A stretch of DNA of 54,523 bases, from positions 1-54,523 of the forward strand of contig CAMVBJ010000023.1 in assembly GCA_947165675.1 (NCBI GenBank). Reading direction: 5' to 3'. The first letter of the stretch is position 1. The number at the start of each line of letters is the position of its first letter. The notes beneath the pieces are model-generated. The model worked only from the letters and a program-made list of their open reading frames with translations. It was not told where the DNA came from and ran no database searches. Source of the DNA: an uncultured Prevotellaceae bacterium. Lineage in GTDB: Bacteria > Bacteroidota > Bacteroidia > Bacteroidales > Muribaculaceae. The translations under genes were made by a program, and so were the position numbers. This document shows, piece by piece, positions 18,282 through 30,463 of this stretch.

Positions 18282-18343
18282 CACCTGTTTCAACAGGTGT
18301 GTAGGTTAAGAATCACCACCGCGAGTCGATTCTTAACCTTTTT
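18282..18343 (+). terminator. Double hairpin with U-run between rplL and rpoB (terminator or attenuator)
   Basis: CACCTGTT/AACAGGTG (18282-18299) is followed by an 11-bp stem, GGTTAAGAATC (18304-18314) with GATTCTTAACC (18328-18338), and TTTTT (18339-18343). The second is a standard intrinsic terminator shape. Because rpoB must still be expressed, partial read-through or a separate rpoB promoter is implied. Confidence 0.75.
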
Positions 18344-18371
18344 GTGTCAATTTTGACCTGCACTACATGAA

Positions 18372-18429
18372 TCATCGGCATTGTCCCTGGATAAGGGCTC
18401 TTCCGATCCAGGGACAATCCCACCGATGA
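18372..18429 (+). other. Long stem-loop in the rpoB leader
   Basis: TCATCGG (18372-18378) pairs with CCGATGA (18423-18429). Inside it, ATTGTCCCTGGAT (18380-18392) pairs perfectly with ATCCAGGGACAAT (18406-18418). This gives about 20 paired bases with a small internal loop, 115 bases before rpoB. It has no U-run, so RNase processing or regulation is more likely than termination. Confidence 0.7.
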
Positions 18430-18544
18430 TGTCTGTATTTCAAGCGTTTGCGCTATTTAGCTACTGTAAAGAAGCGGTGCATAAACGGACTATTATTTCG
18501 CATTTCTACAATCTCACTTTTGAGTTCACATAACTTCTTTGTCA

Positions 18545-21500
18545 ATGTCAGTTAACAATAAAGAACGAGTAAATTTCGCGCGAGTAAGAAATCCTTATCC
18601 CTATCCCGATTTCCTCGACGTGCAGTTACAGTCATTCCGTGATTTCCTGCAACTGGATACACCGACTGAAAAAAGAAAAAACGAGGGACTCTATAAAGTT
18701 TTTGCCGAGAACTTCCCCATCGAGGACACCCGCAACAACTTTAAGCTCGAATTCCTTGATTATTACATCGACCCGCCGCGTTATACCATCGACGAGTGTC
18801 TGGACATCGGACTCACCTACAGTGTACCATTGAAGGCCAAGCTCAAACTATACTGCACCGACCCCGACCATAACTTCCCGACCGAGATTCAGGACGTGTA
18901 CCTGGGATCTATCCCTTACATGACCGATAAAGGCACCTTTGTTATCAATGGTGCCGAACGTGTTGTGGTTTCCCAGCTTCACCGTTCACCCGGTGTATTC
19001 TTCGGTCAGAGTCTCCATGCCAATGGCACGAAGTTGTACTCGGCACGCATTATCCCATTCCGTGGATCTTGGATCGAGTTCGCAACGGACATCAACAACG
19101 TCATGTTTGCCTACATCGACCGTAAGAAGAAATTACCGGTGACCACGCTCTTGCGTGCCATCGGACTTGAGACGGACAATGACATCATTCAAGTTTTTGG
19201 ACTCGCCGAGGAAATCAAGGTCAACAGAACCAACCTCAAGAAGGCCGTGGGACGCAAGCTTGCTGCTCGTGTCCTGCGTTCATGGAGTGAGGACTTCGTT
19301 GATGAGGATACTGGCGAGGTTGTGAGCATCGAGCGTAACGATGTCATCATCGACCGTGATACCGAATTGCAGGAGGAAAACATTTCCGAGATTCTCGAGT
19401 CGGGTGTTGCAACAATCCTGCTCCACCGTGAGGATGTAAACACAGGTGATTACCAGATTATCTTTAACACCCTCAACAAGGATACCTGTAACAGTGGCAA
19501 GGAGGCGGTCAACTTCATCTACCGCCAGCTGCGCAACGCCGAGCCACCCGATGATAATAGCGCCCGTGAGGTGATCACCAACCTCTTCTTTAGCGAGAAG
19601 CGCTATGACTTGGGTGAGGTGGGCCGTTTCCGCATCAACGCCAAGTTGGGCCTCGATACCGACCCCGACAAGCGCGTCTTGACCAAGGAGGACATCATCG
19701 AGATCATCAAGTATCTCATCGGCTTGATCAACAGCAAGCAGGATGTGGACGATATCGACCACCTGAGCAACCGTCGCGTACGCACCGTTGGTGAGCAGCT
19801 CTATAACCAGTTTGGCGTGGGCTTGGCACGCATGGCGCGTACCATCCGTGAGCGCATGAACGTGCGTGATACCGAGCAGTTCGCTCCCATTGACCTGATC
19901 AACGCCAAGACCATTTCGAGCGTGATCAACACGTTCTTCGGCACCAACGCCCTGTCGCAGTTCATGGATCAGACCAACCCCCTGGCCGAGATTACTCACA
20001 AGCGCCGTATGAGCGCCCTCGGTCCTGGTGGTCTGTCGCGTGAGCGCGCCGGCTTCGAGGTGCGTGACGTTCACTACACCCACTATGGCCGTCTGTGTCC
20101 CATCGAGACCCCTGAGGGTCCCAACATCGGTCTGATTTCGTCATTGTGTGTGTATGCCAAGATCAATAATCTCGGCTTTATCGAGACTCCTTACCGCAAG
20201 GTCGAGAACAGCCAGGTTGATTTAAAGAACGAGGACATCGTTTACCTCACTGCCGAGGAAGAAGAAGACCGCATCATTGCTCAGGGCAATGCCCCGTTGA
20301 ATGAGGATGGAACCTTCGTCCGTGACCGTGTTAAGGCTCGCAAGAACGCCGACTTCCCTGTGGTAGCCCCCGAGGAGGTAGAACTCATGGACGTTTCGCC
20401 TCAACAGATCGCTTCGATTGCAGCAGCCCTTATCCCGTTCCTGGAGCATGACGACGCTAACCGCGCTCTGATGGGTGCGAACATGATGCGTCAGGCTGTG
20501 CCTCTGTTGCGCAGCGAGGCTCCCATCGTGGGAACTGGTATCGAGCAGCGCATGGCTTATGACAGCCGCACTCAGTTGCAGGCCGAGGGTGATGGCGTCG
20601 TCGAGTTCGTTGACGCCAGCGTTATCCGCATCCGCTATGACCGCTCCGAGGACGAAGAGTTTGTTTCCTTCGACAGTGCTGTCAAGGAGTACAAGCTGCC
20701 CAAGTTCCGCAAGACCAACCAGAGCACGACCATCGACTTGCGACCCATCTGCAACGCCGGTGACCGTGTGACCAAGGGTCAGATCCTTACCGAGGGCTAT
20801 TCGACCCAGAACGGCGAGCTCGCATTGGGACGCAACCTCAAGGTCGCTTACATGCCCTGGAAGGGTTACAACTATGAGGACGCTATCGTGATCAACGAGC
20901 GCCTCGTGCGCGAGGACATCCTCACCAGCGTTCACGTGGACGAGTACACCCTCGAGGTGCGCGAGACCAAGCGCGGTATGGAGGAACTCACCAACGATAT
21001 CCCCAACGTCAGCGAGGATGCTACCAAGGACCTCGACGAGCGTGGTATCGTGCGTGTGGGTGCCCACATTATTCCTGGTGACATCCTGATTGGTAAGATC
21101 ACACCTAAGGGTGAGAGTGATCCCACCCCCGAGGAGAAGCTCCTGCGTGCCATCTTTGGTGACAAGGCTGGTGATGTCAAGGATGCTTCGCTCAAGGCTA
21201 ACCCGTCGCTCAAGGGCGTCGTTATCGGCACACGCTTGTTTGCACGCGCTATCAAGAAGCGCACCCGTGGCGTCGATCCCGAGATCGAGGCTCTGGACAA
21301 CGAGTATGCAGCACGTCAGGAGGAACTGCGTGGTGTCCTTATCGAGAAACTGAACACGCTGACCGAGGGCCGCATCTCACAGGGTGTCAAGAATTATATG
21401 GACGAGGAAGTGGTTCCCAAGGGCGAGAAGTTCACCCGCGAACTCATCATGGGCATTGAGAACTTCGACAGTATCAACCTGAGCCGTTGGACCGCCGACA

Positions 21501-22348
21501 CCCACCGCAACGAACTCATCCGTGCCACCGTCATGAACTACCTGCACAAGAGCAAGGCATTTGAGGCCGAGCTCAAGCGCAAGAAACTCGACATCAGCAT
21601 CGGTGACGAGTTGCCCTCGGGCATCATGCAGCTGGCCAAGGTCTATATTGCCAAGAAGCGCAAAATCAGCGTCGGCGATAAGATGGCAGGTCGCCATGGT
21701 AACAAGGGTATTGTTTCACGCGTCGTTCGCCAGGAGGATATGCCCTTCCTTGCCGACGGTACTCCAGTTGATCTGGTGCTGAACCCCCTGGGTGTGCCTT
21801 CGCGTATGAACTTGGGTCAGATTTTTGAAGCCGTACTCGGTTGGGCTGGCCGTGAACTCGATGTGAAGTTCGCTACCCCCATCTTCGACGGTTGCAGCCT
21901 TGATGACCTCAATGCATGGACCGACAAGGCTGGTCTGCCCAGGGCTGGTACTACCCAGCTCTATGACGGTGCCACTGGCGAGCCCTTCGACCAGAAGGCT
22001 ACAGTGGGTGTGACCTACTTCTTGAAACTCGGTCACATGGTCGAGGACAAGATGCACGCCCGTTCGATTGGTCCGTACAGTCTCATCACCCAGCAGCCTC
22101 TCGGTGGTAAAGCCCAGTTCGGTGGCCAGCGATTCGGTGAGATGGAGGTTTGGGCACTGGAGGCCTTTGGTGCCAGCCATGTGCTCCAGGAAATCCTCAC
22201 CGTCAAGAGTGACGACGTCGTGGGCCGCAGCAAGGCCTATGAGGCTATCGTCAAGGGTGATCCCATGCCCACTCCGGGTATTCCCGAGTCGCTCAACGTG
22301 CTGTTGCACGAGCTGCGTGGTCTGTGTCTCAATGTGAAACTCGATTAA
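18545..22348 (+). CDS. rpoB: RNA polymerase subunit beta
   Basis: A 1267-residue beta subunit. Landmarks include [10 protein letters not shown], the rifampicin region ([40 protein letters not shown]), the active-site segment [40 protein letters not shown] and [20 protein letters not shown]. The rifampicin-pocket residues Asp, His and Ser equivalent to E. coli 516, 526 and 531 are present, so no resistance substitution is seen there. ATG 18545 ([16 protein letters not shown]) is preferred over TTG 18539. It ends 16 bases before rpoC. Confidence 0.99.
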   Translation: MSVNNKERVNFARVRNPYPYPDFLDVQLQSFRDFLQLDTPTEKRKNEGLYKVFAENFPIEDTRNNFKLEFLDYYIDPPRYTIDECLDIGLTYSVPLKAKLKLYCTDPDHNFPTEIQDVYLGSIPYMTDKGTFVINGAERVVVSQLHRSPGVFFGQSLHANGTKLYSARIIPFRGSWIEFATDINNVMFAYIDRKKKLPVTTLLRAIGLETDNDIIQVFGLAEEIKVNRTNLKKAVGRKLAARVLRSWSEDFVDEDTGEVVSIERNDVIIDRDTELQEENISEILESGVATILLHREDVNTGDYQIIFNTLNKDTCNSGKEAVNFIYRQLRNAEPPDDNSAREVITNLFFSEKRYDLGEVGRFRINAKLGLDTDPDKRVLTKEDIIEIIKYLIGLINSKQDVDDIDHLSNRRVRTVGEQLYNQFGVGLARMARTIRERMNVRDTEQFAPIDLINAKTISSVINTFFGTNALSQFMDQTNPLAEITHKRRMSALGPGGLSRERAGFEVRDVHYTHYGRLCPIETPEGPNIGLISSLCVYAKINNLGFIETPYRKVENSQVDLKNEDIVYLTAEEEEDRIIAQGNAPLNEDGTFVRDRVKARKNADFPVVAPEEVELMDVSPQQIASIAAALIPFLEHDDANRALMGANMMRQAVPLLRSEAPIVGTGIEQRMAYDSRTQLQAEGDGVVEFVDASVIRIRYDRSEDEEFVSFDSAVKEYKLPKFRKTNQSTTIDLRPICNAGDRVTKGQILTEGYSTQNGELALGRNLKVAYMPWKGYNYEDAIVINERLVREDILTSVHVDEYTLEVRETKRGMEELTNDIPNVSEDATKDLDERGIVRVGAHIIPGDILIGKITPKGESDPTPEEKLLRAIFGDKAGDVKDASLKANPSLKGVVIGTRLFARAIKKRTRGVDPEIEALDNEYAARQEELRGVLIEKLNTLTEGRISQGVKNYMDEEVVPKGEKFTRELIMGIENFDSINLSRWTADTHRNELIRATVMNYLHKSKAFEAELKRKKLDISIGDELPSGIMQLAKVYIAKKRKISVGDKMAGRHGNKGIVSRVVRQEDMPFLADGTPVDLVLNPLGVPSRMNLGQIFEAVLGWAGRELDVKFATPIFDGCSLDDLNAWTDKAGLPRAGTTQLYDGATGEPFDQKATVGVTYFLKLGHMVEDKMHARSIGPYSLITQQPLGGKAQFGGQRFGEMEVWALEAFGASHVLQEILTVKSDDVVGRSKAYEAIVKGDPMPTPGIPESLNVLLHELRGLCLNVKLD

Positions 22349-22364
22349 TAACGCTTTCTCTAAT

Positions 22365-25300
22365 ATGGCTTTCAAGAAAGATACAAAGATAAAGAACAAT
22401 TTCACCAAGATTACTATCAGTCTGGCTTCGCCCGACGAAATCCTGGAGAATTCACATGGTGAGGTCCTCAAGCCCGAAACCATCAACTACCGTACCTACA
22501 AGCCCGAGCGTGACGGTTTGTTCTGCGAGCGCATCTTCGGTCCTGTTAAGGATTATGAGTGCCATTGCGGTAAGTACAAGCGCATCCGTTACAAGGGTAT
22601 CGTGTGTGACCACTGCGGTGTAGAGGTGACCGAGAAGAAGGTTCGCCGCGAGCGCAGCGGACACATCGAGCTCGTCGTTCCTGTAGCCCACATCTGGTAC
22701 TTCCGCTCCTTGCCCAACAAGATTGGTTACCTTCTCGGTATTCCAACCAAGAAGCTCGACATGATCATCTATTACGAGCGTTATGTCGTGATCAATCCTG
22801 CTGGTGTCATGTACGAGAACGGAACCGAGAGCCGTGAGTTGCAGAAGTACGATCTCCTCTCCGAGGACGAGTACGTCGCCATTATGGAGAAGCTCCCCAA
22901 GGACAACCAGTCTCTGGAGAATGATAATCCCGACAAGTTCATCGCCAAGATGGGCGCCGAGGCCATCTATGACCTCCTTGCCGAGCTTGACCTGGACTCG
23001 TTGGCCAACACATTGCGTGACCGCGCCTATAAGGAGAACTCGCAACAGCGCAAGACCGAGGCTCTCAAGCGCCTGCAGGTCGTGGAGTCTTTCCGCGCCA
23101 GCAAGGGCATGAACCGCCCCGAGTGGATGATCCTCAAGGTCATCCCCGTCATCCCGCCCGAGTTGCGTCCCCTTATTCCACTGGATGGTGGCCGATTTGC
23201 CACCAGCGACGTCAACGACCTGTATCGTCGCGTCATCATCCGCAATACCCGCCTGAAACGACTCATCGAGATCAAGGCCCCCGAGGTCATCATGCGCAAC
23301 GAGAAGCGTATGCTTCAGGAGGCTGTGGATTCGCTCCTTGACAACTCACGCAAGTCGAGTGCCGTCAAGAGCGATGCCAATCGCCCCTTGAAGTCCCTGA
23401 GCGATAGCCTCAAGGGTAAGCAGGGCCGTTTCCGTCAGAACCTCCTCGGTAAGCGTGTGGACTATTCAGCCCGCTCGGTTATCGTTGTCGGTCCTGAGTT
23501 GAAGATGGGTGAGTGTGGTATCCCCAAGGACATGGCAGCCGAGCTGTACAAGCCCTTTGTGATTCGCAAGCTCATCGAGCGTGGTATTGTTAAGACCGTC
23601 AAGAGCGCCAAGAAGATTGTGGACCGCAAGGAACCCGTCGTGTGGGACATCCTCGAGAATGTGATGAAGGGTCATCCCGTTCTCCTCAACCGTGCCCCGA
23701 CACTGCACCGACTGGGTATCCAGGCTTTCCAGCCCAAGCTCATCGAGGGTAAGGCCATCCAGCTGCACCCCCTGGCTTGTACCGCATTCAATGCCGACTT
23801 TGATGGTGACCAGATGGCTGTTCACTTGCCTCTGGGTAACGAGGCAGTTGTCGAGGCTCAGATGCTTATGCTTGAACCCCACAACATCCTCAACCCCGCC
23901 AATGGCGACCCCGTTACCGTCCCCTCTCAGGATATGGTACTCGGTCTCTATTATATCACTAAGTTGCGCAAGGGCGACAAGGGTGAGGGACTCAAGTTCT
24001 ACGGTCCCGAGGAAGCACTCATCGCTTACAACGAGGGCAAGGTTGCCATGCACGCCATCATCAGCGTTATGGCCGACGTTGTCAACGAGAACGGTGAGCA
24101 TGAGCAGAAGCTCATCGAGGAAACATCGGTGGGTCGCATTATCTTCAACAACACCGTCCCCTATGAGATCGGTTATATCAACGAACTGATTTCTAAGAAG
24201 TCGCTCCGCAACATCATTACCCGTGTTATCCGCAGTTGTGGTGTGCCCCGTTCGGCACAGTTCCTCGACGATGTCAAGAACATGGGTTACTACATGGCAT
24301 TCAAGGGTGGCTTGTCGTTCAATCTGAATGACGTGCTGATCCCCGATCGCAAGGCCGAGATTATCGCCGAGGGTGATGCCAAGGCCGAGCAAATCAAGAT
24401 GGACTATGACATGGGTGCCATCACCGACAACGAGCGTTACAACCAGGTGATTGATATCTGGACCAACGTTAATACCGAACTCACCAACGAGCTGATGAAG
24501 CAGATTACTGCCGACAAGCAGGGTTTCAACTCTGTATTCATGATGCTCGACTCTGGCGCCCGTGGTTCTAAGGATCAGATCCGCCAGCTCTCTGGTATGC
24601 GTGGTCTGATGGCTAAGCCGCAGAAGTCTGGTGTCGAGGGTGGTCATCAGATCATCGAGAACCCGATTCTTGCCAACTTCAAGGAGGGACTGTCCGTGCT
24701 GGAGTACTTCATCTCGACTCACGGTGCCCGTAAGGGTCTTGCCGATACCGCGTTGAAGACTGCCGATGCAGGTTACCTGACTCGTCGTCTGGTCGACGTC
24801 GCTCACGACGTGATTATCAACGAGGAGGACTGTGGCACGCTGCGTGGACTCGTTTGCCGCGAGGTGCGCAATGGTGACCGTGTTGTCGCTTCGCTGGGCG
24901 AGCGCATCCTGGGACGCGTTTCGGTTCATGATGTCGTTGATCCCACCACGGGTGAGATTATCGTCAAGAGCGGTGATGAGATTACCGATGCTGCTGCCAA
25001 GCGAATCGACGAATCACCCATCGAGTCGGTGGAGATTCGCTCTGTCCTTACCTGTGAGGCTAAGCATGGCGTCTGCGCCAAGTGCTACGGACGCAATCTG
25101 GCTTCTCACCGCATGGTGCAGAAGGGTGAGGCTGTCGGCGTGATTGCTGCACAGTCTATCGGTGAGCCTGGTACACAGTTGACCCTGCGTACCTTCCACG
25201 CCGGTGGTGTGGCCAGCAACGCCTCGGCTGTTTCTAACATTACGTCAAAGTATAACGGTCGCATCGAGATCGAAGACTTGCGTACCGTTAAGGATAAAGA

Positions 25301-26666
25301 TGGCGTTGACATCGTTGTTGGTCGTATGGCCGAGATGCAGATCAAGGATCCTAACACCAACATGGTGCTCACTCATGCCCCCATCGAGTATGGTTCCAAG
25401 CTGTTCTTTAAGCCTGGTGACATGGTTTCGTCTGGTGACAAGATCTGTGAGTGGGACGCATTCAACGCCGTTATCGTCAGTGAGGTCGAGGGTACCCTCA
25501 ACTTCAAGAACCTGATTGAAGGTGTGACCTATCGCGAGGAGTATGATGAAATCTCAGGCAATGCCGAAATCTTCATCATCGAGACCAAGGATCATAACCG
25601 TATTCCCGAGGCCGAGGTTGTTGATGCCGAGGGCAATATCGTGAAGTCCTACTCGCTGCCCGTGCGCGCCCACCTCATGAAGAAGGATGGCGAGGCCATC
25701 ACCGCTGGTGAGGTATTTGTTAAGATTCCGCGCTCGTTCTCGGGTGGTGCTGGTGATATTACTGGTGGTCTGCCTCGTGTGACTGAGCTGTTCGAGGCTC
25801 GCAACCCATCCAATCCTGCTATCGTCAGCGAGATTGATGGTGAGGTTTCATTCGGTCGCATCAAGCGTGGTAACCGCGAGATCACCGTCAAGAACCGTCT
25901 GGGCGAGGAGAAGAAGTACCTCGTGCCTCTGTCTAAGCAGATTCTGGTTCAAGAGAATGACTTCGTGCGTGCAGGTACTCCCCTGTCCGACGGTGCCATC
26001 ACTCCTGCCGACATCCTGCGCATTAAGGGACCCACGGCTGTTCAGGACTACATCGTTAACGAGGTGCAGGACGTTTACCGCACCCAGGGTGTGAAGATCA
26101 ACGACAAGCACTTTGAGGTGATCGTGCGCCAGATGATGCGTAAGGTGCGCATTATCGATCCGGGTGACACGCGCTTCCTTGAGGAGCAGACCGTTGACAA
26201 GCGTGACTTCATGGAAGAGAATGACCGCATCTGGGGCAAGAAGATTGTTGTCAACAGTGGTGACAGCGAGGAAGTCCAGAACGGACAAATCCTTACCGCT
26301 CGCAAACTGAGAGACATCAACTCTTCCCTCAAACGCCGTGATATGAAGCTCGTCGTCGTTCGTGACGCCGTGCCCGCTACCAGTGAGCAGATTCTGCTTG
26401 GTATCACTCGTGCTGCACTGCAGACCAGCAGCTTCATGTCGGCTGCTTCGTTCCAGGAGACTACTAAGGTTCTCAACGAGGCTGCCATCAATGGCCGTGT
26501 CGATTACCTCGAGGGTATGAAGGAGAACGTCATCTGCGGTCACCTGATTCCCGCTGGAACCGGTCTGCGTGAATACCAGACCCTTATCGTCGGCGACAAG
26601 AACGAGATGGCTCTTGCCGAGAAGGCTCGTCAGGAACGTGAGTTGATGGGCAAGGAAGAAGATTGA
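22365..26666 (+). CDS. rpoC: RNA polymerase subunit beta-prime
   Basis: A 1433-residue beta-prime subunit. The N-terminal zinc site is visible ([20 protein letters not shown]), as are the catalytic [15 protein letters not shown] with Asp478/480/482 and the bridge-helix/trigger-loop region ([36 protein letters not shown]). The second zinc site is [14 protein letters not shown]. Length and order fit Bacteroidetes. It is closed by a strong terminator about 95 bases after the stop. Confidence 0.99.
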   Translation: MAFKKDTKIKNNFTKITISLASPDEILENSHGEVLKPETINYRTYKPERDGLFCERIFGPVKDYECHCGKYKRIRYKGIVCDHCGVEVTEKKVRRERSGHIELVVPVAHIWYFRSLPNKIGYLLGIPTKKLDMIIYYERYVVINPAGVMYENGTESRELQKYDLLSEDEYVAIMEKLPKDNQSLENDNPDKFIAKMGAEAIYDLLAELDLDSLANTLRDRAYKENSQQRKTEALKRLQVVESFRASKGMNRPEWMILKVIPVIPPELRPLIPLDGGRFATSDVNDLYRRVIIRNTRLKRLIEIKAPEVIMRNEKRMLQEAVDSLLDNSRKSSAVKSDANRPLKSLSDSLKGKQGRFRQNLLGKRVDYSARSVIVVGPELKMGECGIPKDMAAELYKPFVIRKLIERGIVKTVKSAKKIVDRKEPVVWDILENVMKGHPVLLNRAPTLHRLGIQAFQPKLIEGKAIQLHPLACTAFNADFDGDQMAVHLPLGNEAVVEAQMLMLEPHNILNPANGDPVTVPSQDMVLGLYYITKLRKGDKGEGLKFYGPEEALIAYNEGKVAMHAIISVMADVVNENGEHEQKLIEETSVGRIIFNNTVPYEIGYINELISKKSLRNIITRVIRSCGVPRSAQFLDDVKNMGYYMAFKGGLSFNLNDVLIPDRKAEIIAEGDAKAEQIKMDYDMGAITDNERYNQVIDIWTNVNTELTNELMKQITADKQGFNSVFMMLDSGARGSKDQIRQLSGMRGLMAKPQKSGVEGGHQIIENPILANFKEGLSVLEYFISTHGARKGLADTALKTADAGYLTRRLVDVAHDVIINEEDCGTLRGLVCREVRNGDRVVASLGERILGRVSVHDVVDPTTGEIIVKSGDEITDAAAKRIDESPIESVEIRSVLTCEAKHGVCAKCYGRNLASHRMVQKGEAVGVIAAQSIGEPGTQLTLRTFHAGGVASNASAVSNITSKYNGRIEIEDLRTVKDKDGVDIVVGRMAEMQIKDPNTNMVLTHAPIEYGSKLFFKPGDMVSSGDKICEWDAFNAVIVSEVEGTLNFKNLIEGVTYREEYDEISGNAEIFIIETKDHNRIPEAEVVDAEGNIVKSYSLPVRAHLMKKDGEAITAGEVFVKIPRSFSGGAGDITGGLPRVTELFEARNPSNPAIVSEIDGEVSFGRIKRGNREITVKNRLGEEKKYLVPLSKQILVQENDFVRAGTPLSDGAITPADILRIKGPTAVQDYIVNEVQDVYRTQGVKINDKHFEVIVRQMMRKVRIIDPGDTRFLEEQTVDKRDFMEENDRIWGKKIVVNSGDSEEVQNGQILTARKLRDINSSLKRRDMKLVVVRDAVPATSEQILLGITRAALQTSSFMSAASFQETTKVLNEAAINGRVDYLEGMKENVICGHLIPAGTGLREYQTLIVGDKNEMALAEKARQERELMGKEED

Positions 26667-26759
26667 GTCCTTCTTCATTGACTGCAACCACAACAATGAA
26701 CGATAAAGATCAGAGATTGAAATAATCGTATATTTTCCATAGTTAATTTGTTTATTGAA

Positions 26760-26794
26760 ACTCCAGTCCGCAGTGATGCGCACTGGAGTTTTTT
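26760..26794 (+). terminator. Terminator of rpoBC
   Basis: ACTCCAGT (26760-26767) pairs with ACTGGAGT (26782-26789), extended inward by GCGC-type pairs, and ends in a six-T run. It is the end of the secE-rpoC transcription block. Confidence 0.9.
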
Positions 26795-26966
26795 GGTAAA
26801 AGAGGTATGATTGTCACAATTTCGTAATACTTTTTTTAACGTATCATTGGTGACGAATCATTATTTTTGCACCAAAATTATTTAATCTCCTCATCCCAAG
26901 TGGTATCAAATGATCTAATCCTGAAAATTCTTGAGGCCTCACTGCTACGGCGTGAGGTTTTTCTTG

Positions 26967-26975
26967 TATCTTTGC
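26967..26975 (+). promoter_or_regulatory. -7 box ahead of cobalamin riboswitch 1
   Basis: TATCTTTGC fits TAnnTTTG. It would start transcription near 26980, at the beginning of the aptamer. No clean TTTG is found 19-20 bases upstream. A second box-like TTATTTTTGC occurs at 26861-26870. Confidence 0.5.
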
Positions 26976-26977
26976 AG

Positions 26978-27168
26978 TGAGATTTGGTGCTTGGGGCGAC
27001 TGCCCCGGGTGAAAAGGGAACCAGGTGGGAATCCTGGACAGACGGTGCTGCTGTATGCCTCCTGTAATGAATCTCCTGACTTGATCACTGTGCCTTTGAT
27101 TCAACGGTATGGGAAGGTCAAGTTGCGTCATGTGGGAGAGAGGCGAGTCAGAAGACCTGCCAAGTCGC
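26978..27168 (+). promoter_or_regulatory. Cobalamin (B12) riboswitch 1
   Basis: The conserved AdoCbl/Cbl aptamer parts occur in order: GGTGC, AAAAGGGAACCAGGTGGGAA, TCCTGGACAG, GCTGCTGTA, and the B12 box GTCAGAAGACCTGCC at 27147-27161. The box ends only 27 bases before the btuB-like ATG, and no terminator lies between. Control is therefore probably at translation initiation, with B12 turning the operon down; this follows the known behaviour of the class. Confidence 0.93.
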
Positions 27169-27188
27169 TATAATAGAAACCCGGAACA

Positions 27189-29273
27189 ATGCGTAAAACG
27201 TTTATATTAGCATTCTTTGCCCTTGCTTGCTTCCTGTGCACTCATGCCCAGGAGGGCTTGCTTGCTCATCAGGTGGATTCGGTGATGGCCAGCGTGGGTC
27301 ACGGTCGTCTTGACTCGATGCAATATATCCAGAATGTCATCATCTATGGCCGCCGCCCCTACGAGGACGTGATTCCCGCCCAAGAACTCACGGGCAAGCA
27401 GCTTGAGGGTCTCAACAGCCACTCAGTGGCCGATGCCGTACGCTATTTTGCAGGCGTCCAGCTCAAGGACTATGGAGGCGTGGGGGGGCTCAAGACCGTT
27501 GACATACGTTCGATGGGTACCAACCACATGGGGGTTTTCTATGATGGCATCCAGATAGGCAATGCCCAAAATGGCCAGGTCGATTTGGGTAAATTCTCGC
27601 TTGACAACATTGAGGCTATCTCACTTTACAATGGACAGCGAAGCAATATTTTCCAGAGTGCCAAGGACTTTGGATCTGCTGGCACTATCTACTTGCGTAC
27701 TCGCCGACCCAAGTTCAGCAACGGCAAGCGTGATAACTTGAATGTGTCATTCAAGACAGGCTCCTTTGGTCTGGTTAATCCCAGCATCCGCTGGGAACAC
27801 AAGTTGAGCCGTTCGGTCAGCCTGTCTTTCAATAGCGAGTTCACCTATGCTACGGGCAAGTACCGCTTCCGTTACATGCGCCATTATAGCGACGGCACTC
27901 TGGCGTGGGACACGACAGCCGTGCGCCAGAATGGCGACGTGCGCTCTTATCGCTTGGAGGCTGCCATCTTCGGTGTCTTGTCCAGTGGCAAGTGGCATGC
28001 CAAGGCCTACTGGTATGACAGCAATAAGGGCATCCCTGGGGCTATCGTCAACAATGTGTGGAAACATGCCCAGCGACAGTGGGACAGCAACTTCTTCTTG
28101 CAAGGTGCCTATCAGCGAAAGATCAACGACCGCTACGAGATGATGCTGAATGCTAAGTACTCTCGTGACTACCTGCACTATCTCAACCCTGACACCACGT
28201 TAATGTACATCGACAACAAGTTCTGGCAGGACGAGATTTACCTCTCAACGGCCCACAAATATACCATTCTCACCGATTGGGACGTGGACCTCTCGGTAGA
28301 TTACCAATGGAATAGCCTGGATGCCACCTTGACGGGCTTCGGCTATCCCATCCGCCACACAGTGCTCACCGCGTTGGCAACGGCTTGGACATGGCATGGC
28401 TTCAAGGCTCAGGGCAGCATGCTCTATACAATGGTCAATGACCGCTCATCGGCGCGTTTTGATGGGCAGGTTATCGGCAAGCGCAGCAAGTATATGAACA
28501 AGCTCACCCCTGCACTCTTCCTCAGTTGGCAGCCATGGCAGCAACGCGAATTCAACCTGCGCGCCTACTACAAGCGCATTTTCCGTATGCCCACGTTCAA
28601 CGACCTTTATTACACCGACATGGGCAATATCACCCTCGACCCCGAGTACGCCACTCAGTACAATGTGGGCTTCCTCTACCGTCTGCTGACCGACCGTGGG
28701 CTGCTCGCGGGTATCAAGCTCAGCGCCGATGCCTACTACAACTACATCACCGACAAGATCATTGCCGTCCCCAAGGGCACTGGCCAGTATCGATGGATGA
28801 TGATGAATGTGGGTAAAGTGAAAATTCGTGGTATCGATGTGAGTGCCCGCACCACATTGCGTCTGCCTGCCGACGTTATCCTTGACATCAACCTGAGTTA
28901 CACCTACCAGAAGGCTCAGGATTATACTAATCCCGCCGACAATGGCGACGGGGGTACCTACAAGGGACAATTAGCCTATATCCCTTGGCACAGTGGCTCG
29001 GTGGTCGGTCACTTGAATTGGCACGATTTTGACTTGAACTACAGTTTCATCTATGTGGGTGAGCGCTACCACACCAGTGCTAACACCCGCGAGAATCATG
29101 AACAGCCCTGGTACACCCACGACCTCTCGGCTGGTTATCTGTTCCACTTGGGTAAAACGACATTAAAGGTGTCTGGTGAAGTCAACAACCTGTTCAACCA
29201 GTACTATGACGTCATCCTCAACTATCCCATGCCTGGCCGTAACTACAAACTCATTCTCAAATTTGACATCTAA
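27189..29273 (+). CDS. btuB: BtuB-like TonB-dependent cobalamin receptor
   Basis: A 694-residue outer-membrane receptor. The signal peptide ends at THAQ. A plug domain (about 48-165) contains NSHSVADAVRYFAGVQLKDY, GLKTVDIRSMGTNHMGVFYD and IEAISLYNGQRSNIF. A 22-strand barrel follows, ending in NYKLILKFDI with a C-terminal aromatic/hydrophobic strand. Its position right behind a cobalamin riboswitch makes corrinoid uptake the best call. It belongs to the TonB receptor family without a SusC-type N-terminal carboxypeptidase-like domain. The stop codon directly abuts the next ATG. Confidence 0.9.
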   Translation: MRKTFILAFFALACFLCTHAQEGLLAHQVDSVMASVGHGRLDSMQYIQNVIIYGRRPYEDVIPAQELTGKQLEGLNSHSVADAVRYFAGVQLKDYGGVGGLKTVDIRSMGTNHMGVFYDGIQIGNAQNGQVDLGKFSLDNIEAISLYNGQRSNIFQSAKDFGSAGTIYLRTRRPKFSNGKRDNLNVSFKTGSFGLVNPSIRWEHKLSRSVSLSFNSEFTYATGKYRFRYMRHYSDGTLAWDTTAVRQNGDVRSYRLEAAIFGVLSSGKWHAKAYWYDSNKGIPGAIVNNVWKHAQRQWDSNFFLQGAYQRKINDRYEMMLNAKYSRDYLHYLNPDTTLMYIDNKFWQDEIYLSTAHKYTILTDWDVDLSVDYQWNSLDATLTGFGYPIRHTVLTALATAWTWHGFKAQGSMLYTMVNDRSSARFDGQVIGKRSKYMNKLTPALFLSWQPWQQREFNLRAYYKRIFRMPTFNDLYYTDMGNITLDPEYATQYNVGFLYRLLTDRGLLAGIKLSADAYYNYITDKIIAVPKGTGQYRWMMMNVGKVKIRGIDVSARTTLRLPADVILDINLSYTYQKAQDYTNPADNGDGGTYKGQLAYIPWHSGSVVGHLNWHDFDLNYSFIYVGERYHTSANTRENHEQPWYTHDLSAGYLFHLGKTTLKVSGEVNNLFNQYYDVILNYPMPGRNYKLILKFDI

Positions 29274-30449
29274 ATGAATTCATTAAGAAAATATTGGGAC
29301 AAAAGAACCGTCCCTGTGTCCCTTTTTGTCTGGCTGATGTTGCTGACGGGGTGCCGCGAGGAGGTCACCATCTTCCTGCCCGAGCATGTCTCGGTGGCAC
29401 AGCCCGAGTTTACCGACATCGAGGGCTTCTACCTGCTGTGTGAGGGCAACATGGGCTGGAACAAGGCTACGCTCGACTACTATGATTACGCCGGGGGTGA
29501 ATACCTGCGCAACATTTTCTCCTATGCCAACCCAAACGTTCCCAAGGAGATGGGCGACGTGGGCAACGACATCGGCATCTATGGCAGCAACCTGTTTTGT
29601 GTTATCAATTGTTCTAACAAGATTGATGTCCTTGACAAATACACCTGCCGTAAGAAGGCCCAGGTCAACATCCCTAACTGCCGTTTCATACGGTTCTACG
29701 GTGGCTTTGCCTATGTGACCAGCTACGCAGGTCCAGTGCAGATCAATCCAAACTATGAGCAGCGTGGATATGTGGCCAAGATTGATACGGTCACGATGCA
29801 GGTTGTGGATACCTGCATCGTGGGTTTCCAGCCCGACGAACTCGAGATTGTCGAGGGTAAGATCTATGTTGCCAATTCAGGTGGTTACATGGTGCCCAAC
29901 TACGAGAACACCGTCTCGGTCATCGACGTGGCAACCTTCAAGGAGGAGCGCCGCATCCCCATCGCGATTAACCTGAGCTGGGTTAAAGGTGACCGTCATG
30001 GAATGCTCTGGATTGCCTCCCGTGGCGACTACTATACCCGCACAAGCAAGATCTATGCTTACGACACCCGCAAGAGCCAGCTCGTTGATAGCATTGACTG
30101 CCGTGTCAGCAACATGTGGCTGGATGGCGATTCGCTCTACGTGGTGAGTACCGAGTGGAGTTATGTCTCAATGAGTAATGCCTTCTCTTATGCCATCATC
30201 AACACTCAGACGAGGCAGAAGGTCTGTGGCAACTTCATCACCGACGGCACCGACAAGGAAATTGTTATCCCCTATGCTGTCGCAGTCAACCCGATAACCA
30301 AGGATATCTATGTTACCGATGCCAAGGATTACGTCTCCCCAGGTCGCCTGTTCTGCTTTGACCGATATGGTAACAAGAAGTGGGATGTCCGCACGGGCGA
30401 CATACCTGCCCATTTTGCATTCTTGGGCAACAATATCAATGAGAAATAA
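29274..30449 (+). CDS. BtuG-like surface lipoprotein (DUF5074-type beta-propeller)
   Basis: A 391-residue lipoprotein (LMLLTGC, Cys27). The rest is a repeated beta-propeller resembling YncE/DUF5074 proteins, with blades such as GYVAKIDTVTMQVVDTCIVG, PDELEIVEGKIYVANSGGY and NTVSVIDVATFKEERRIPI. In Bacteroides, BtuG proteins of this type bind cobamides very tightly on the cell surface and sit on BtuB. Here the gene starts on the base after the btuB stop, inside the B12-riboswitch operon, which strongly supports a BtuG role. It has no dockerin; the lipid is its anchor. Confidence 0.85.
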   Translation: MNSLRKYWDKRTVPVSLFVWLMLLTGCREEVTIFLPEHVSVAQPEFTDIEGFYLLCEGNMGWNKATLDYYDYAGGEYLRNIFSYANPNVPKEMGDVGNDIGIYGSNLFCVINCSNKIDVLDKYTCRKKAQVNIPNCRFIRFYGGFAYVTSYAGPVQINPNYEQRGYVAKIDTVTMQVVDTCIVGFQPDELEIVEGKIYVANSGGYMVPNYENTVSVIDVATFKEERRIPIAINLSWVKGDRHGMLWIASRGDYYTRTSKIYAYDTRKSQLVDSIDCRVSNMWLDGDSLYVVSTEWSYVSMSNAFSYAIINTQTRQKVCGNFITDGTDKEIVIPYAVAVNPITKDIYVTDAKDYVSPGRLFCFDRYGNKKWDVRTGDIPAHFAFLGNNINEK

Positions 30450-30463
30450 GTTTTAATCCATTT

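Noticed and set aside
23466-24929. A 487-codon minus-strand frame inside rpoC
   Set aside because: It is antisense to highly conserved rpoC motifs. Low stop frequency on the opposite strand comes from the codon bias of the real gene.
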